From Desulfotruncus arcticus DSM 17038 (GTDB lineage Bacteria; Bacillota; Desulfotomaculia; Desulfotomaculales; Desulfallaceae), in contig NZ_FOOX01000012.1 of assembly GCF_900113335.1 (NCBI RefSeq), positions 62,001-126,000 on the forward strand: a stretch of 64,000 nucleotides of DNA, written 5' to 3'. Of the stretch, positions 35,146 through 44,817 are shown in pieces. Both the position numbers and the translations under genes were made by a program. The notes beneath the pieces were generated by a model. That model did no database searches. It was given only the letters and a program-made list of their open reading frames with translations, and was not told the DNA's origin. Positions within the stretch are counted from its first letter, which is position 1; each line of letters starts with the position of its first letter.

Positions 35146-36495
35146 ATGATAGAAAAAGAAGTATGGAATGAGTATTGGGAGCTTATGCCGGAGGAGGAAA
35201 TGAAAAAGATTCAATGGCTAAAACTAAAAAGAATTCTTATTTTTGCCTATACTTCCTCCGCTTTTTATCATAAAAAATTCAATGAAGCCGGAATACATCC
35301 TGATGATATCAAGAGTTTTGCAGATTTTTCCCGGAAGGTTCCCGTAACAACCAAGGCGGAATTAAGATCGATGCAAGCGGAGGGTTACCCCTTGGGTTCC
35401 AATATGACGGTATCGAGAACGGAAATTGTATGGATAACTGCTTCAACAGGAACTACCGGCAAGCCCACATATACGTGCTGCACAAAAAAGGACTGGGAAA
35501 TGTGGATGGAATGCGCCAAGCGGATGTTTTGGCTTGGTGGGTTGAGGCCGGAAGATACCCATATTCATGCCCTGGGCTTGAGTAACTGGATTTCCGGAAT
35601 CTCATTTGCCACAGCTGCCCGCGAGATTGGCGCCACTGTAGTACCTGTCGGCGTGCCTACTCCGGTGGACCGTATGTTGATGTTAATTCGTGATTTAAAA
35701 CCAACAAGTATTGTTTGTACCCCCTCATATGCCGAACATTTAGCAAATAAATGCCAGGAACTACTGGATCTTAAACCCAGTGAACTTGGTTTGAGAAAAT
35801 TCTTTTGCGGTGGGGAACCAGGAGCCTCAATTCCTTCTTTTAGAAGAAAAATGGAAAATATATGGCAGTGTGACATGAGAGACCTTATGGGAAGCCCGGA
35901 GATGATTTGCGGTGATTTAATTGAATGTCATTTAAAAAATGGATTTCACATTGTTAACCGGGAATTCTGTTACAACGAGTTCTGTGATCCGATCACTAAA
36001 ATGCCTATTGAAATGAAAGATGGAGCAGAAGGTACACGGATATATACCGCACTTGATAAAGAAGCGGGTCCCTTAATTCGATTTGACGTGCAAGACCAAT
36101 GCCAAATAATGGTTGCACCCTGTGAATGTGGATATCCCGGCATCAGGTTTAATGTAACCGGACGTTACGATGACATGTTAAAAATAAAGGGAGTAAAAAT
36201 ATGGCCATCAACCATAAAAGACATAATTTCATCATTTGCTCCAAAGCTAACCGGTCAATTTAAAATAATTCTTCAAGAGAAACCTGAATTATTTACTGTA
36301 ACAGGGCCTGTAAAGCTCAAGGTTGAACATGCGGATGGTTTAACTGATAATGATGTTAAAAACATAAAAAAAGAATTGGTAAACAGTATCAGACGTTCTT
36401 GCCTCTGGGCACCGGAAAACGTCATCATGTCCCCGCCTGGAAGCATTCCGCCGGCAGAGTTTAAGGCAAAATATATTGAAATAGATGCAAATTAA
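35146..36495 (+). CDS. PaaK-type (phenylacetate-CoA ligase-like) AMP-forming CoA ligase
   Basis: A 449-residue adenylate-forming enzyme of the phenylacetate-CoA ligase type. The ATP-binding loop is TASTGTTGKPTYT, with RFDVQDQCQI and RYDDMLKIKGVKIWP as the hinge and C-terminal domain entry. It should convert a carboxylic acid, ATP and CoA to an acyl-CoA; the acid may be aromatic but is not defined. It is third in the sigma-54 operon, so it probably supplies the acyl-CoA that the thiolase or the acyl-CoA dehydrogenase of the opposite operon uses. Confidence 0.88.
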   Translation: MIEKEVWNEYWELMPEEEMKKIQWLKLKRILIFAYTSSAFYHKKFNEAGIHPDDIKSFADFSRKVPVTTKAELRSMQAEGYPLGSNMTVSRTEIVWITASTGTTGKPTYTCCTKKDWEMWMECAKRMFWLGGLRPEDTHIHALGLSNWISGISFATAAREIGATVVPVGVPTPVDRMLMLIRDLKPTSIVCTPSYAEHLANKCQELLDLKPSELGLRKFFCGGEPGASIPSFRRKMENIWQCDMRDLMGSPEMICGDLIECHLKNGFHIVNREFCYNEFCDPITKMPIEMKDGAEGTRIYTALDKEAGPLIRFDVQDQCQIMVAPCECGYPGIRFNVTGRYDDMLKIKGVKIWPSTIKDIISSFAPKLTGQFKIILQEKPELFTVTGPVKLKVEHADGLTDNDVKNIKKELVNSIRRSCLWAPENVIMSPPGSIPPAEFKAKYIEIDAN

Positions 36496-36509
36496 AAGGG
36501 GGGGAATGT

Positions 36510-37664
36510 GTGAGGGATGTAGCAATTATCGGGATTGGGTCAACCAATTTTGGAAAAAACCAAAAGGGGATTATTGAGCTAGGAGTGGAAGCATGTAATA
36601 AGGCCATTGCAGATGCAGGCATAGGAGCTAATGAGATTCAATGCCTATATTTGGGAAACTTCATTGGAGAGGTGCTGACCGGTCAAGCAATAATTGCCGC
36701 AATGGTAGCCAAGGGTATCGGGTTGGGACCGGTTCCGGTTACAAAGGTGGAAGGCGCTTGTGCATCCGGCGGCATAGCCTTACGTCAGGCATTTTTAGCT
36801 GTTGCTACTGGTGAAGTTGATTTAGCACTTGCCGCCGGCACGGAAAAAATGAGTGCGGCCAGCACTTCAAAAATAACCAGCGCTCTAGCCGGAGCATTCG
36901 ATCAGAATCTGGACGGCAAAGTTGGCACAACTTTCCCCGGCTTTTTTGCTTTATGTTTTAACGCGTACATGCAGAAGTATGGCGTTTCAGAAAAATATAT
37001 CCATCAAATAGCTGTAAAAAGCAGGGAAAATGCCGTAAAAAACCCCGTTTGCTACCTCCGCAAGCCCACCACTGTGGATGACATTATGCTTTCATATCCT
37101 GTTGCTGAACCATTACATATGGCTGATTGCTGTCCAATATCAGATGGCGCGGCAGCGGTGGTTCTTTGTCCCGTGGAGATGGCGAAAGAATACAGTAAAA
37201 AACCTGTTAAAATATTGTCTGTCACCCAAACACTTGGTACCACCCGCATATCGGATATGCCTGATATGATTAGATTTGATGCGACCATCAGGGCGGCCCA
37301 AAAAGCGTATAAACAAGCGGGAATTAACGCTGAAGACGTAGATGTTGCAGAATTACACGATTGTTTTACAATTGCGGAAGTGATTGATAGTGAAGATCTT
37401 GGTTTCTTTAAAAAAGGCGAGGGAGCTTTGGCAGCTGCTGACGGGGAAACTAAGATAACGGGGCGAATTCCAATAAATCCCAGTGGGGGTTTGTTGTCGC
37501 GTGGTCATCCGGTTGGGGCTACAGGCCTGGCCCAGGTTTATGAGATTGTTAAACAGTTAAGAGGTGAAGCGGTAAACCAGGTCCCTAATCCCGAAATAGG
37601 CCTTACTCATAATTTGGGTGGACCCGCTGCTGTATGTACCGTGTCCATTTTACAAAAAATTTAG
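36510..37664 (+). CDS. SCP2/archaeal-type thiolase (acetyl-CoA acetyltransferase-like)
   Basis: A 384-residue thiolase-fold enzyme. The nucleophilic cysteine is in EGACASGGIA near residue 90. HDCFTIAEV and GHPVGATG supply the histidines of the SCP-x/archaeal thiolase class, and the protein ends with GGPAAVCTVSIL. It likely cleaves or forms a beta-ketoacyl-CoA. It uses a GTG start 14 bases after the ligase gene with AAAGGGGGG upstream. Thiolases of this class usually work with an OB-fold DUF35 partner, which is the next gene. Confidence 0.9.
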   Translation: MRDVAIIGIGSTNFGKNQKGIIELGVEACNKAIADAGIGANEIQCLYLGNFIGEVLTGQAIIAAMVAKGIGLGPVPVTKVEGACASGGIALRQAFLAVATGEVDLALAAGTEKMSAASTSKITSALAGAFDQNLDGKVGTTFPGFFALCFNAYMQKYGVSEKYIHQIAVKSRENAVKNPVCYLRKPTTVDDIMLSYPVAEPLHMADCCPISDGAAAVVLCPVEMAKEYSKKPVKILSVTQTLGTTRISDMPDMIRFDATIRAAQKAYKQAGINAEDVDVAELHDCFTIAEVIDSEDLGFFKKGEGALAAADGETKITGRIPINPSGGLLSRGHPVGATGLAQVYEIVKQLRGEAVNQVPNPEIGLTHNLGGPAAVCTVSILQKI

Positions 37665-37693
37665 AATAATAAAGCATGGCGAAGGGGTTGAAT

Positions 37694-38002
37694 ATGAATT
37701 ACTTAACCTGCTTGAAATGTGAAAAGTGCGGCAAGATAAATATGCTTCCTGCTATTCACTGCAGGAACTGCGGATACGGCCAGCTAAATGAAATAAACTT
37801 TAGCGAAGGGGCTTTATATAGTTATACAAAAATCCATGTTCCCCCGGATGGCTGGAATTCTACCACTCCTTATATAGTAGGTGTCATTGAACTGGAAAAG
37901 GGTTCATTGGTATCGGCATTATATAGCGGCGAAAAAGATGCTCTCACCGTAGGAAACAGAGTTAATTTAATGCTTAAAGATGAAAGATTGTTCTTCTGGT
38001 AG
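37694..38002 (+). CDS. DUF35 zinc-ribbon/OB-fold protein, thiolase partner
   Basis: A 102-residue protein with a rubredoxin-like zinc ribbon (CLKCEKCGK and CRNCGYG, residues 5-32) and an OB fold (LYSYTKIHVPPDGW, YIVGVIELEKG). In archaeal thiolase/HMG-CoA synthase and in PhlACB-type acetyltransferases such proteins hold the two enzymes together and bind the CoA tail. ATG 37694 is preferred over 37676 because GAAGGGG lies 6 bases upstream. It closes the operon. Confidence 0.88.
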   Translation: MNYLTCLKCEKCGKINMLPAIHCRNCGYGQLNEINFSEGALYSYTKIHVPPDGWNSTTPYIVGVIELEKGSLVSALYSGEKDALTVGNRVNLMLKDERLFFW

Positions 38003-38068
38003 TAATGTTGATAAAACTAATAACACAACAAATGTCAGATAGTCTAGATGCCATTGGGACCAAATTTA

Positions 38069-38112
38069 ATGGAGTCGAGGACGGTGGCAACCGGTCCTTC
38101 GGCTCCATTTCT
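38069..38112 (+). terminator. Hairpin at the end of the plus sigma-54 operon
   Basis: GGAGTCGAGGACGG and CCGGTCCTTCGGCTCC pair imperfectly around a short loop and are followed by ATTTCT. It probably ends or dampens transcription before the activator gene. Confidence 0.55.
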
Positions 38113-38241
38113 ATGTGTCATATAAAGGAAAAAAAGGGTTTATTATAGAATATAAGTAGTTATAAAATTAAAAATAATGTGAAAATATGTAATTGACCTT
38201 CAATTTATTGCAAATATGCTGCACGAAGGAGGTTCCTGAAA

Positions 38242-40182
38242 ATGAAACTGACACAGAATAGATTGAAGCAAATATGGGGAAAGATGCTCAGCGGGAATTT
38301 TGAAGAATTTGGAATTCTCCGGCCGGAATTGCAAGCGTCCTGGAAGAGGTGCTTACAATATAAAGTAGATCCGTATATACCTAAAATACCTGTTATTGGT
38401 AACCATGATTTGTTAGCCGGAAAAATGAGATTGAATGAATTAATTGATATCAGCCTGCCAGTTATGAAGAATTTATATGATTTTGTTAAAAATTCTGGTT
38501 TTATTGTTGTACTTGCCGACACTGACGGAATATTGATTGAATCTATGGGTGATCAAGAAATAATGGATTCCGCACAAGGAGTAAGCTTTATCTCAGGTAC
38601 AAATTGGAGCGAAGAATCTGCCGGTACCAATGCCATTGGCACAGTCTTAAAGACACTTGAACCGATACAAATTATCGGTTGTGAACATTTTTGTCAGGGT
38701 ATCCAAAATTGGACATGTTCTGCTGCTCCTATCCATGAACCGGATGGTAATATAGTCGGCGTTCTTGATATGTCGGGACATGTGAAAAATGTACATTTAC
38801 ATACTTTGGGCATGGTTGTGGCCGCGGTTTACGCTATTGAGAACCAGATGTTATCCAGGAGAGCCTGGAGAAATTTAGAGATCTCCAACAATTATAAAAA
38901 TACCATTATTGAGTCCATAAATGAGGGTTTGCTGGCCGTTGATCCCAGGGGCTTCGTTTCACATGTCAATATGGTTGCCGCCGGGATATTAGGCAAGGAT
39001 CCGGAGGAAATCATCAATAACCCGATTAGTATGATCCTTGGCGAAAAAAACAAGTTAATTGCAAACATTATCCTCAGCCAGGGAGATATGACGGACCGGG
39101 AGGTGAATATATACAATAATACAGGAAAAACAACCTGTTTGATCACTTCCAGATCCATATGCAAAAAGAATAAAAATGAGGGTACCGTTATTTTATTTAA
39201 TGAAATTGCCAGGGCACGTAAACTTGTTCAGCACATGTCGGGATCCGAAGCCAGGCTGACATTTTCGGATATAATCGGACAGAATGAAAAATTTATGGAA
39301 ACGGTGAGACTGGCTAAAGCTATTTCAGGAAGTATCTCAAATGTATTGCTTCTGGGAGAAAGCGGTACCGGCAAAGATTTGTTTGCCCAGGCAATACATA
39401 ATGGAAGCGTACGCGGTAATGGTCCTTTTGTAGCCATAAATTGCGGGGCAATACCTCGAGAACTGATCGCGAGCGAGCTTTTTGGATATTCAGAAGGTTC
39501 TTTTACTGGCGCCAAACGGGGAGGCAAGCCCGGAAAATTTGAATTGGCCAATGGAGGTACTATTTTTCTCGATGAAATCGGTGAAATGCCGCTGCAACTG
39601 CAAACAATACTGCTGCGTGCAATTGAACAAAAGACCATTACAAGGATAGGCGGGCATGATCTAATTCCTGTGGATGTTCGTATTATTGCAGCGACAAACA
39701 AGAACCTGCAGGATGAGGTCGGTAAAGGTAATTTCAGGCAAGACTTATATTATCGCTTAAACGTGGTAAGGATTGATATGGTACCTTTGCGGGAGAGACA
39801 GGAAGATATTCCTTTATTGATTAACCATTTTGTAAAACATCTTTGCTCAAAGCTGAACAAAACAAAGATGATGCAGGTGGATGCGAAAGTAATTAAAGCA
39901 CTAAAAAATTATCATTGGCCGGGCAATATCCGTGAATTGCAAAATATTTTGGAGCGGGCTGTTAATGTTTGCCAGGGTTCCGTACTGACGCCGGATGACT
40001 TGCCTGCCGACTTTAAAGTTAAGGATGTAAGGCAGGTTCTTTTACCGGTAGAACTATATGAAAAAGAAATGATCGGACAGTTGTTAAAAAAACATAATCA
40101 TAATATAACACGCGTAGCCAATGAACTGGGAATTTCCCGAAGTACCCTTTATCGTAAACTATATAAATTTAAATTAAGTTAA
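38242..40182 (+). CDS. Sigma-54-dependent activator with GAF and PAS domains (AcoR-like)
   Basis: A 646-residue enhancer-binding protein. It has an N-terminal AcoR-like region with GAF domain (about residues 55-210: ESMGDQEIMDSAQG, GTNWSEESAGTNAIGTVL), a PAS domain (about 220-330) and an AAA+ domain with Walker A GESGTGKD, the sigma-54 contact loop as GSFTGA, and FLDEIGEM. A Fis-type helix-turn-helix at the end reads TRVANELGISRSTLYRKL. The GAF domain should bind the inducing compound. AGGAGG precedes the start. The likely targets are the two sigma-54 promoters of the locus. Confidence 0.93.
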   Translation: MKLTQNRLKQIWGKMLSGNFEEFGILRPELQASWKRCLQYKVDPYIPKIPVIGNHDLLAGKMRLNELIDISLPVMKNLYDFVKNSGFIVVLADTDGILIESMGDQEIMDSAQGVSFISGTNWSEESAGTNAIGTVLKTLEPIQIIGCEHFCQGIQNWTCSAAPIHEPDGNIVGVLDMSGHVKNVHLHTLGMVVAAVYAIENQMLSRRAWRNLEISNNYKNTIIESINEGLLAVDPRGFVSHVNMVAAGILGKDPEEIINNPISMILGEKNKLIANIILSQGDMTDREVNIYNNTGKTTCLITSRSICKKNKNEGTVILFNEIARARKLVQHMSGSEARLTFSDIIGQNEKFMETVRLAKAISGSISNVLLLGESGTGKDLFAQAIHNGSVRGNGPFVAINCGAIPRELIASELFGYSEGSFTGAKRGGKPGKFELANGGTIFLDEIGEMPLQLQTILLRAIEQKTITRIGGHDLIPVDVRIIAATNKNLQDEVGKGNFRQDLYYRLNVVRIDMVPLRERQEDIPLLINHFVKHLCSKLNKTKMMQVDAKVIKALKNYHWPGNIRELQNILERAVNVCQGSVLTPDDLPADFKVKDVRQVLLPVELYEKEMIGQLLKKHNHNITRVANELGISRSTLYRKLYKFKLS

Positions 40183-40191
40183 CCAAATATC

Positions 40192-41229
40192 TTATGCCCG
40201 TTTTCGAAATTTTTCGATGGAAATATTGTATGCTGTTATTTTTCGATAAAGGGTTCTTCTGTTTATACCCAACATTTTTGATGATTCAGAAATGTTTCCA
40301 TGGCAGCGATGCAATATATCCTCGATTTGTTTTCTTTGCATGCAAAGAAAGGGATTTGCAGGACGTTTCTCGAGAGTAGCTTCAATGATCTCCTTCGGAA
40401 AATGATGTTTTTTAATCATGACAATTTCTTCATGGTTAATAAAAATCCGTTTTACTATATTTGACAATTCTCTTATATTTCCGGGGTAATTATAATTTAA
40501 TAACACGTCCCTTGCCTCTTCGGATATAAGTATCCTTCTGCCAAATATTTTTTCAACAAAATGATTGAATAAAATAATTATATCTTCACCACGCCATCGT
40601 AGGGATGGTATAGATATATTGATTTCATTAAGACGGTAATAAAGATCTTGGCGAAAGTTACCCAATTCCGATTCCTTTTTCAAGTCTTTATTGGTGGCAC
40701 TGATAATTCGCACGTCCACTTTTTTACTTAGATTACTTCCCAGCCTGGTAATCTGTTTATCCTCCAGGACACGCAACAATGTTAATTGCCCCTCTAAAGA
40801 CATATCGCCGATTTCATCGAGAAAGAGAGTGCCTGAATGGGCTGCTTCAAATTTGCCGGATTTACCTTTTCTGGATGCACCGGTAAAAGCTCCTTCTTCA
40901 TAGCCAAACAACTCACTTATTATAAGTTCTTTAGGGATAGCTGCACAGTTTATTGTTACAAAAGGTTGGTTTTTTCTATTGCTATGGTTATGAATATATC
41001 GGCTAAATAAATCTTTACCTGTTCCTGTTTCACCCGTTAGCAAAACATTAAAATCAACCCGCGCTGTCTTTTTGGCCAAAGAAATTGCCGATAATATTTC
41101 TTTAGAGTTACCAATGATTGGGACACAAGGATCATTCAGTGTTGGATTGGCGCTTGAATAATTAGTAGATTTGTTTAACGTTACAATTGAACCATGCGTA
41201 ATTATTTCTCGTGATAACAAATCTATCAA
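40192..41229 (-). CDS. Sigma-54-dependent activator without sensor domain
   Basis: A 345-residue protein consisting almost only of the AAA+ domain (GETGTGKD, the GAFTGA loop, FLDEIGDM) and a Fis-type helix-turn-helix (SSKMLGINRRTLYRKI). Only about 40 residues precede the AAA+ domain, so it has no GAF, PAS or receiver domain. It would be constitutively active or controlled by another protein. The start is a TTG 9 bases after the previous stop, with only a poor ribosome site, so a truncated N-terminus is possible. It converges tail to tail on the AcoR-like activator with a 9-base gap. Confidence 0.88.
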   Translation of the reverse strand: MIDLLSREIITHGSIVTLNKSTNYSSANPTLNDPCVPIIGNSKEILSAISLAKKTARVDFNVLLTGETGTGKDLFSRYIHNHSNRKNQPFVTINCAAIPKELIISELFGYEEGAFTGASRKGKSGKFEAAHSGTLFLDEIGDMSLEGQLTLLRVLEDKQITRLGSNLSKKVDVRIISATNKDLKKESELGNFRQDLYYRLNEINISIPSLRWRGEDIIILFNHFVEKIFGRRILISEEARDVLLNYNYPGNIRELSNIVKRIFINHEEIVMIKKHHFPKEIIEATLEKRPANPFLCMQRKQIEDILHRCHGNISESSKMLGINRRTLYRKITAYNISIEKFRKRA

Positions 41230-41237
41230 CCCTTTAC

Positions 41238-41576
41238 TTATTTCTGTAATTCTTCCTTTACATAGTGTCGTGCTCTTTCAACCGTATTCTCAAAATCTAC
41301 GATGCTTGGTTCACATCCTGAATCTTTTAATCGCTTGAGCGTTCTAAGCCCAATATTCCGCTCGTCCCGGTAAAAGTCCGCCCCGGTAGGGCGATTGGCA
41401 GCAACGCAACCCAAACGATCCGCGGTGCTGCGGTGATATGAAAAACAGGACATCATACGCTCCATCTGATGATGACCGCATGATGGGCAGGACAATTGTT
41501 GCGGTGACGACTCCCCGGAGACAAGTAATTCCACCTTTTTATGGCACACAGGGCACCGCATTTCATAAATCGGCAT
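41238..41576 (-). CDS. FmdB-type zinc-ribbon protein
   Basis: A 112-residue protein that starts with the FmdB-like ribbon MPIYEMRCPVCHKKVELLVS and CPSCGHHQMER, followed by a charged helical tail of about 65 residues. FmdB-type proteins are small regulators or assembly factors of uncertain role. It lies between the acyl-CoA dehydrogenase and the regulator in the minus operon. ATG 41576 is preferred, with AAAGGAAG upstream; an in-frame GTG directly before it is possible. Confidence 0.75.
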   Translation of the reverse strand: MPIYEMRCPVCHKKVELLVSGESSPQQLSCPSCGHHQMERMMSCFSYHRSTADRLGCVAANRPTGADFYRDERNIGLRTLKRLKDSGCEPSIVDFENTVERARHYVKEELQK

Positions 41577-41725
41577 CACCGTTTCTTCCTTTCATTAGAT
41601 GAATTTGGCAGTCGCACAGGTAATTTCTCCTTGAAAAGGATGTAAGTTCACTGGCCGATTCAGTCTAATAACCGTCCGGCCAGTGACAATCATATTTTTA
41701 GAAATACTCAAGTTGAAATAATTAA

Positions 41726-42970
41726 CTAATAGAGTAAATAGCTTCTTAATATCGCACTGGCTCCTATCAAGCTGAGCACTTCGCTGCAACCGTCTTCAAT
41801 CAATGCCGCCCGGGCATCTCGCAGGATTTTTTCAACGGGGTATTCCTTGCTCAGTCCATATCCGCCGTAAATCTGAAGAGCTTCATGGGCGTTCTCAAAG
41901 GCCGCCTGGGTACAGTAAACCTTGGCTCCCACGGCATACTGAACAGGGGCGGGGATGGCGGTAAAACAATATTCAACTGCCGCCCTGGAGTAAGCCCGGG
42001 CTGTCTCTACCTTGACGAACATATCAAATAATTTTTTCTGAATCAGTTGGTGTTCGGCCAAGGGGCGTCCTCCCTGCACCCGTTCCTTGGCATAACCGAG
42101 GGCGAGTTCAAAGGCCGCCCTGGCCACCCCGGTAAATAGAGAAGACATGCCGCAGTTGGCTACGCTCAACACCTGTTCCACCCAGAATTCGTATCGATCC
42201 GGCCCCACGATCATGTAATCGCGGGGGATACGCACATTATCGAAATAGAGCTCTCCCTGGGGCAGGTCGAGTTGTCCCAGTTTTCTCAAAACGCGTCCCC
42301 TGGAAACGCCGGGAAGATCAAGCGGAACTACGGCAATACCACCGCCGGCCATTCCTTTGGATGCGTCAATACTCACGAAAAGCAGCGCATGGGTAGCCAC
42401 CGGCCCGTTTGAAATCCAGGCTGACTTGGTGCCGTCAATCACCCATTCGTCTTCGTCCAACCTGGCCTTCATACTTTGGCTGATTTTCGGTTCCCTGAAC
42501 TGGGGAGTGCCCGCCATCAGTATATCCGATCCATGGTCGGCTTCCGTAAGCCCCCAGCACCCGATCATTCCGGCGTCCAGATCATTTACGTAAGGTTTGA
42601 CAAATTCATCAATTAACCGCTGGTTGCCGGGGTTCATTCTTAAAAGCCAGGATGCGGGATAAACATCCACATCCTGGGACAGTGCCAGGCCAACGGAACC
42701 CCACCCCAGCTCTTCCCAGATGATGTGATGCTCTACCGGTCCCATACCGGTACCGCCTAAACTTTCCGGAATGAATGTAGTATGAAATCCCAGCTCTCTC
42801 ATTTTCTTCTTGCATTCCCACCACAGAGACCCTTCCTGGATCATTTCATCCAGGTCCATCTGATCCAACTTCTCACCGGCAGGCCGGATCACTTCTTGGG
42901 AAAATTTATGCACACTTTCTTTTAAATCTTCCTGCTCATCGGTAAGACGCATATTCAGCTCCAAGTACAT
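41726..42970 (-). CDS. Acyl-CoA dehydrogenase
   Basis: A 414-residue FAD enzyme of the acyl-CoA dehydrogenase family: MRLTDEQEDLKESVHKF at the N-terminus, CWGLTEADHGSD at the FAD contact, and the C-terminal helical domain with LQIYGGYGLSKEYPVEKILR. The usual catalytic-base region is FEWG-free, and the family alone cannot tell straight-chain, branched or alicyclic substrates apart. It introduces a double bond next to the CoA thioester. GGAGG lies upstream. It sits in the minus sigma-54 operon and would complement the ligase and thiolase of the plus operon. Confidence 0.9.
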   Translation of the reverse strand: MYLELNMRLTDEQEDLKESVHKFSQEVIRPAGEKLDQMDLDEMIQEGSLWWECKKKMRELGFHTTFIPESLGGTGMGPVEHHIIWEELGWGSVGLALSQDVDVYPASWLLRMNPGNQRLIDEFVKPYVNDLDAGMIGCWGLTEADHGSDILMAGTPQFREPKISQSMKARLDEDEWVIDGTKSAWISNGPVATHALLFVSIDASKGMAGGGIAVVPLDLPGVSRGRVLRKLGQLDLPQGELYFDNVRIPRDYMIVGPDRYEFWVEQVLSVANCGMSSLFTGVARAAFELALGYAKERVQGGRPLAEHQLIQKKLFDMFVKVETARAYSRAAVEYCFTAIPAPVQYAVGAKVYCTQAAFENAHEALQIYGGYGLSKEYPVEKILRDARAALIEDGCSEVLSLIGASAILRSYLLY

Positions 42971-43046
42971 ATGTTATACTCCTCCGTTTATAAATCTGTG
43001 ATAACCCTAAAACCCGGCAAATAATCTGCACGTGAGTCAAGCTTCA

Positions 43047-43436
43047 TTACTTGCCGGGAAGCCCCAGACGTTCCCCGAATCGGGAAAACCCGGCTTCGAT
43101 CAGCTTTTCAGGGGGACGCAGAGGAATAAACACCATCTTTCTTTCGGCAATGACATCCTGCACAGCCTGGCCGAAAGTTGGCAAGTCCTCAGCATCAGCC
43201 AATTTTTCACAGCCGTCCCCATAATAAAAAATCCGCATTATTCTGGCCCGGGACGCCGGGCCCTCCTGTATATCCCAGCTATCTGCCGTTTTCCTGGCAC
43301 TCACGATATATTGATTATCATAAAACTGTTCAAGGAGTACCCCTTCCTGGAGTTCCTGACTGGCTTCCAGGGCATGGGCAGATAACCATATCTTATCCAG
43401 AATCGCTTTAAAGTCGCTTTGACTGCTGATCCCCAT
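43047..43436 (-). CDS. Hypothetical protein in the minus sigma-54 operon
   Basis: A 129-residue soluble protein that I do not recognise. It is rich in charged residues, with no cysteine motif beyond a single Cys and no membrane segment. It begins SSQSDFKAILDKIWLSAHAL and has a mixed alpha/beta look. It lies between the second nitroreductase-like gene and the acyl-CoA dehydrogenase, so it is probably a small accessory subunit of one of them. Confidence 0.7.
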   Translation of the reverse strand: MGISSQSDFKAILDKIWLSAHALEASQELQEGVLLEQFYDNQYIVSARKTADSWDIQEGPASRARIMRIFYYGDGCEKLADAEDLPTFGQAVQDVIAERKMVFIPLRPPEKLIEAGFSRFGERLGLPGK

Positions 43437-43470
43437 TTGCCGCTCACCGTTCCTTTATCAAATTGTTTCA

Positions 43471-44817
43471 TTACCCCTTCGTGTCATCATCATGCCAGGT
43501 GGCTTTGTGCTGTAAGTGCCGGTCATTAAGGTAACCGGGTTGAAAATAATTTTTATAAAATGCTGCGTCCAGGTGGTGTAACTGAGCATGCAGGTTAGAG
43601 TGAAAAGTGGAAAAGTAAACAGGGAACCTGCCGTACCGCTCAAACAAGTAGTTCAACACCGCCCTGGTCGCTTCAACAGCCCACTCGGAAGGTTTAAACG
43701 CAGGGTTGTCTCGCAGTGTTTCCTGCACTTCCGGCCGGTATGAAGTTTTGCTGATGGCATCTTCCCGCAATGCCAGCACCCGGTCGATCAGGTCATTGGG
43801 AGATTTGTGCCACGGCGCCGGCAGCCCGAACCCTTCCAGCACCTTCGGCAAGCCCACGTAATTCCGTTTACCGTCTATGACTTTGTACCTGAACCGCAAC
43901 CCCTTGGCCAGGGGTCTGAAGCCACCCATAACGATTTCTTCACAAAACCCGCCGAAGATCCAGCAACCCAGCCCCAGCGCCTCCGCTGCAAGGCGCAGGT
44001 TCTGGATCAGCATACCGTGCTGGTAGTCGGCCATGTGCAGCATGACCTCTTCATAAGTGCGCTGGGTGATGGGCACTTCCAGAAACCCCGGCCTGGCCCA
44101 CCTTTCCAAACCGCACGGTTCACCGGTATCTTCATCGGTGATCAGCCAATGCATGTGTTCAAATACGGAGAAATAAAGATTGACCATGCTTTTGGCCGCG
44201 TCCGCCACGGGGATGAACCAGGTGGTCCCGGGCCGGTTAAGGTTATATTGCCAGATACCCATTGGCCGGCCGGGTGAAATAGCCCAGTCCACATCCAACC
44301 TTTGATCGCTTAATTTGACTACACCTTCCCTGAACCATTCCACCACCTTGGGATAGTCCGCCTCGGATTCTATCTCCACCACCCTGGTCCTGTTCCCAGT
44401 GGGCCTGTAAAGAAATGTTCCTTCGTCGTTGCTGAAAATCAATTCCACGGCATGGTCGTTGCCGGCGGCGGGAATGGTCCGGCCGCCGAACTGCATTAAA
44501 ACACCGGGATTATTGGATAGGCCGATATCCCCGGCCACTATGCCGTTCGGACCACAGGCCGCCCAGCAGAGCAATGCTGTCTCCAATTCGGTTAACGGGT
44601 GCGGGGCCGCTGTGGAAACAAAAGACAGAGGCCCCCCGGTGTTTTCCAGACGGCGACCGGTAACACCGTGCACTTCCCGGGTACCCGAGTCCACAGTGTA
44701 ACCCGCCCCCACCCGCCGGGAACGCAGCGTCGTCAATAATTGAAAAAAAGTTGGTGTCCGCTCAAAGGCTGTTTTTAGCCGTTCTTGTTCCTTACTGCTG
44801 ACTTTGGGTGTTGTCAC
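43471..44817 (-). CDS. SagB-like nitroreductase-fold protein 2
   Basis: A 448-residue protein. RSRRVGAGYTV near residue 35 and PLTELETALLCWAACGPNG near 80 resemble the FMN-binding start of SagB-type and nitroreductase proteins. NLRLAAEALGLGCWIFGGF near 270 is the matching second FMN region. The C-terminal ~150 residues are an extension not seen in plain nitroreductases. It should be an FMN-dependent oxidoreductase; the substrate is unknown. It is a paralogue of 46326-47693, roughly half identical by eye. It uses a GTG start, and a tiny peptide gene overlaps its beginning. Confidence 0.65.
   Translation of the reverse strand: MTTPKVSSKEQERLKTAFERTPTFFQLLTTLRSRRVGAGYTVDSGTREVHGVTGRRLENTGGPLSFVSTAAPHPLTELETALLCWAACGPNGIVAGDIGLSNNPGVLMQFGGRTIPAAGNDHAVELIFSNDEGTFLYRPTGNRTRVVEIESEADYPKVVEWFREGVVKLSDQRLDVDWAISPGRPMGIWQYNLNRPGTTWFIPVADAAKSMVNLYFSVFEHMHWLITDEDTGEPCGLERWARPGFLEVPITQRTYEEVMLHMADYQHGMLIQNLRLAAEALGLGCWIFGGFCEEIVMGGFRPLAKGLRFRYKVIDGKRNYVGLPKVLEGFGLPAPWHKSPNDLIDRVLALREDAISKTSYRPEVQETLRDNPAFKPSEWAVEATRAVLNYLFERYGRFPVYFSTFHSNLHAQLHHLDAAFYKNYFQPGYLNDRHLQHKATWHDDDTKG

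Noticed and set aside
38069-38112. GGTGGCAACCGG resembles the T-box antiterminator sequence.
   Set aside because: The next gene is a sigma-54 activator, not an amino-acid gene; the spacing has an extra base and there is no upstream specifier stem. A plain hairpin explains it.
43807-44277. Plus-strand ORF of 156 codons over the nitroreductase-like gene.
   Set aside because: Composition rich in Pro/Arg/His, typical of an antisense shadow; the minus gene is supported by a paralogue.
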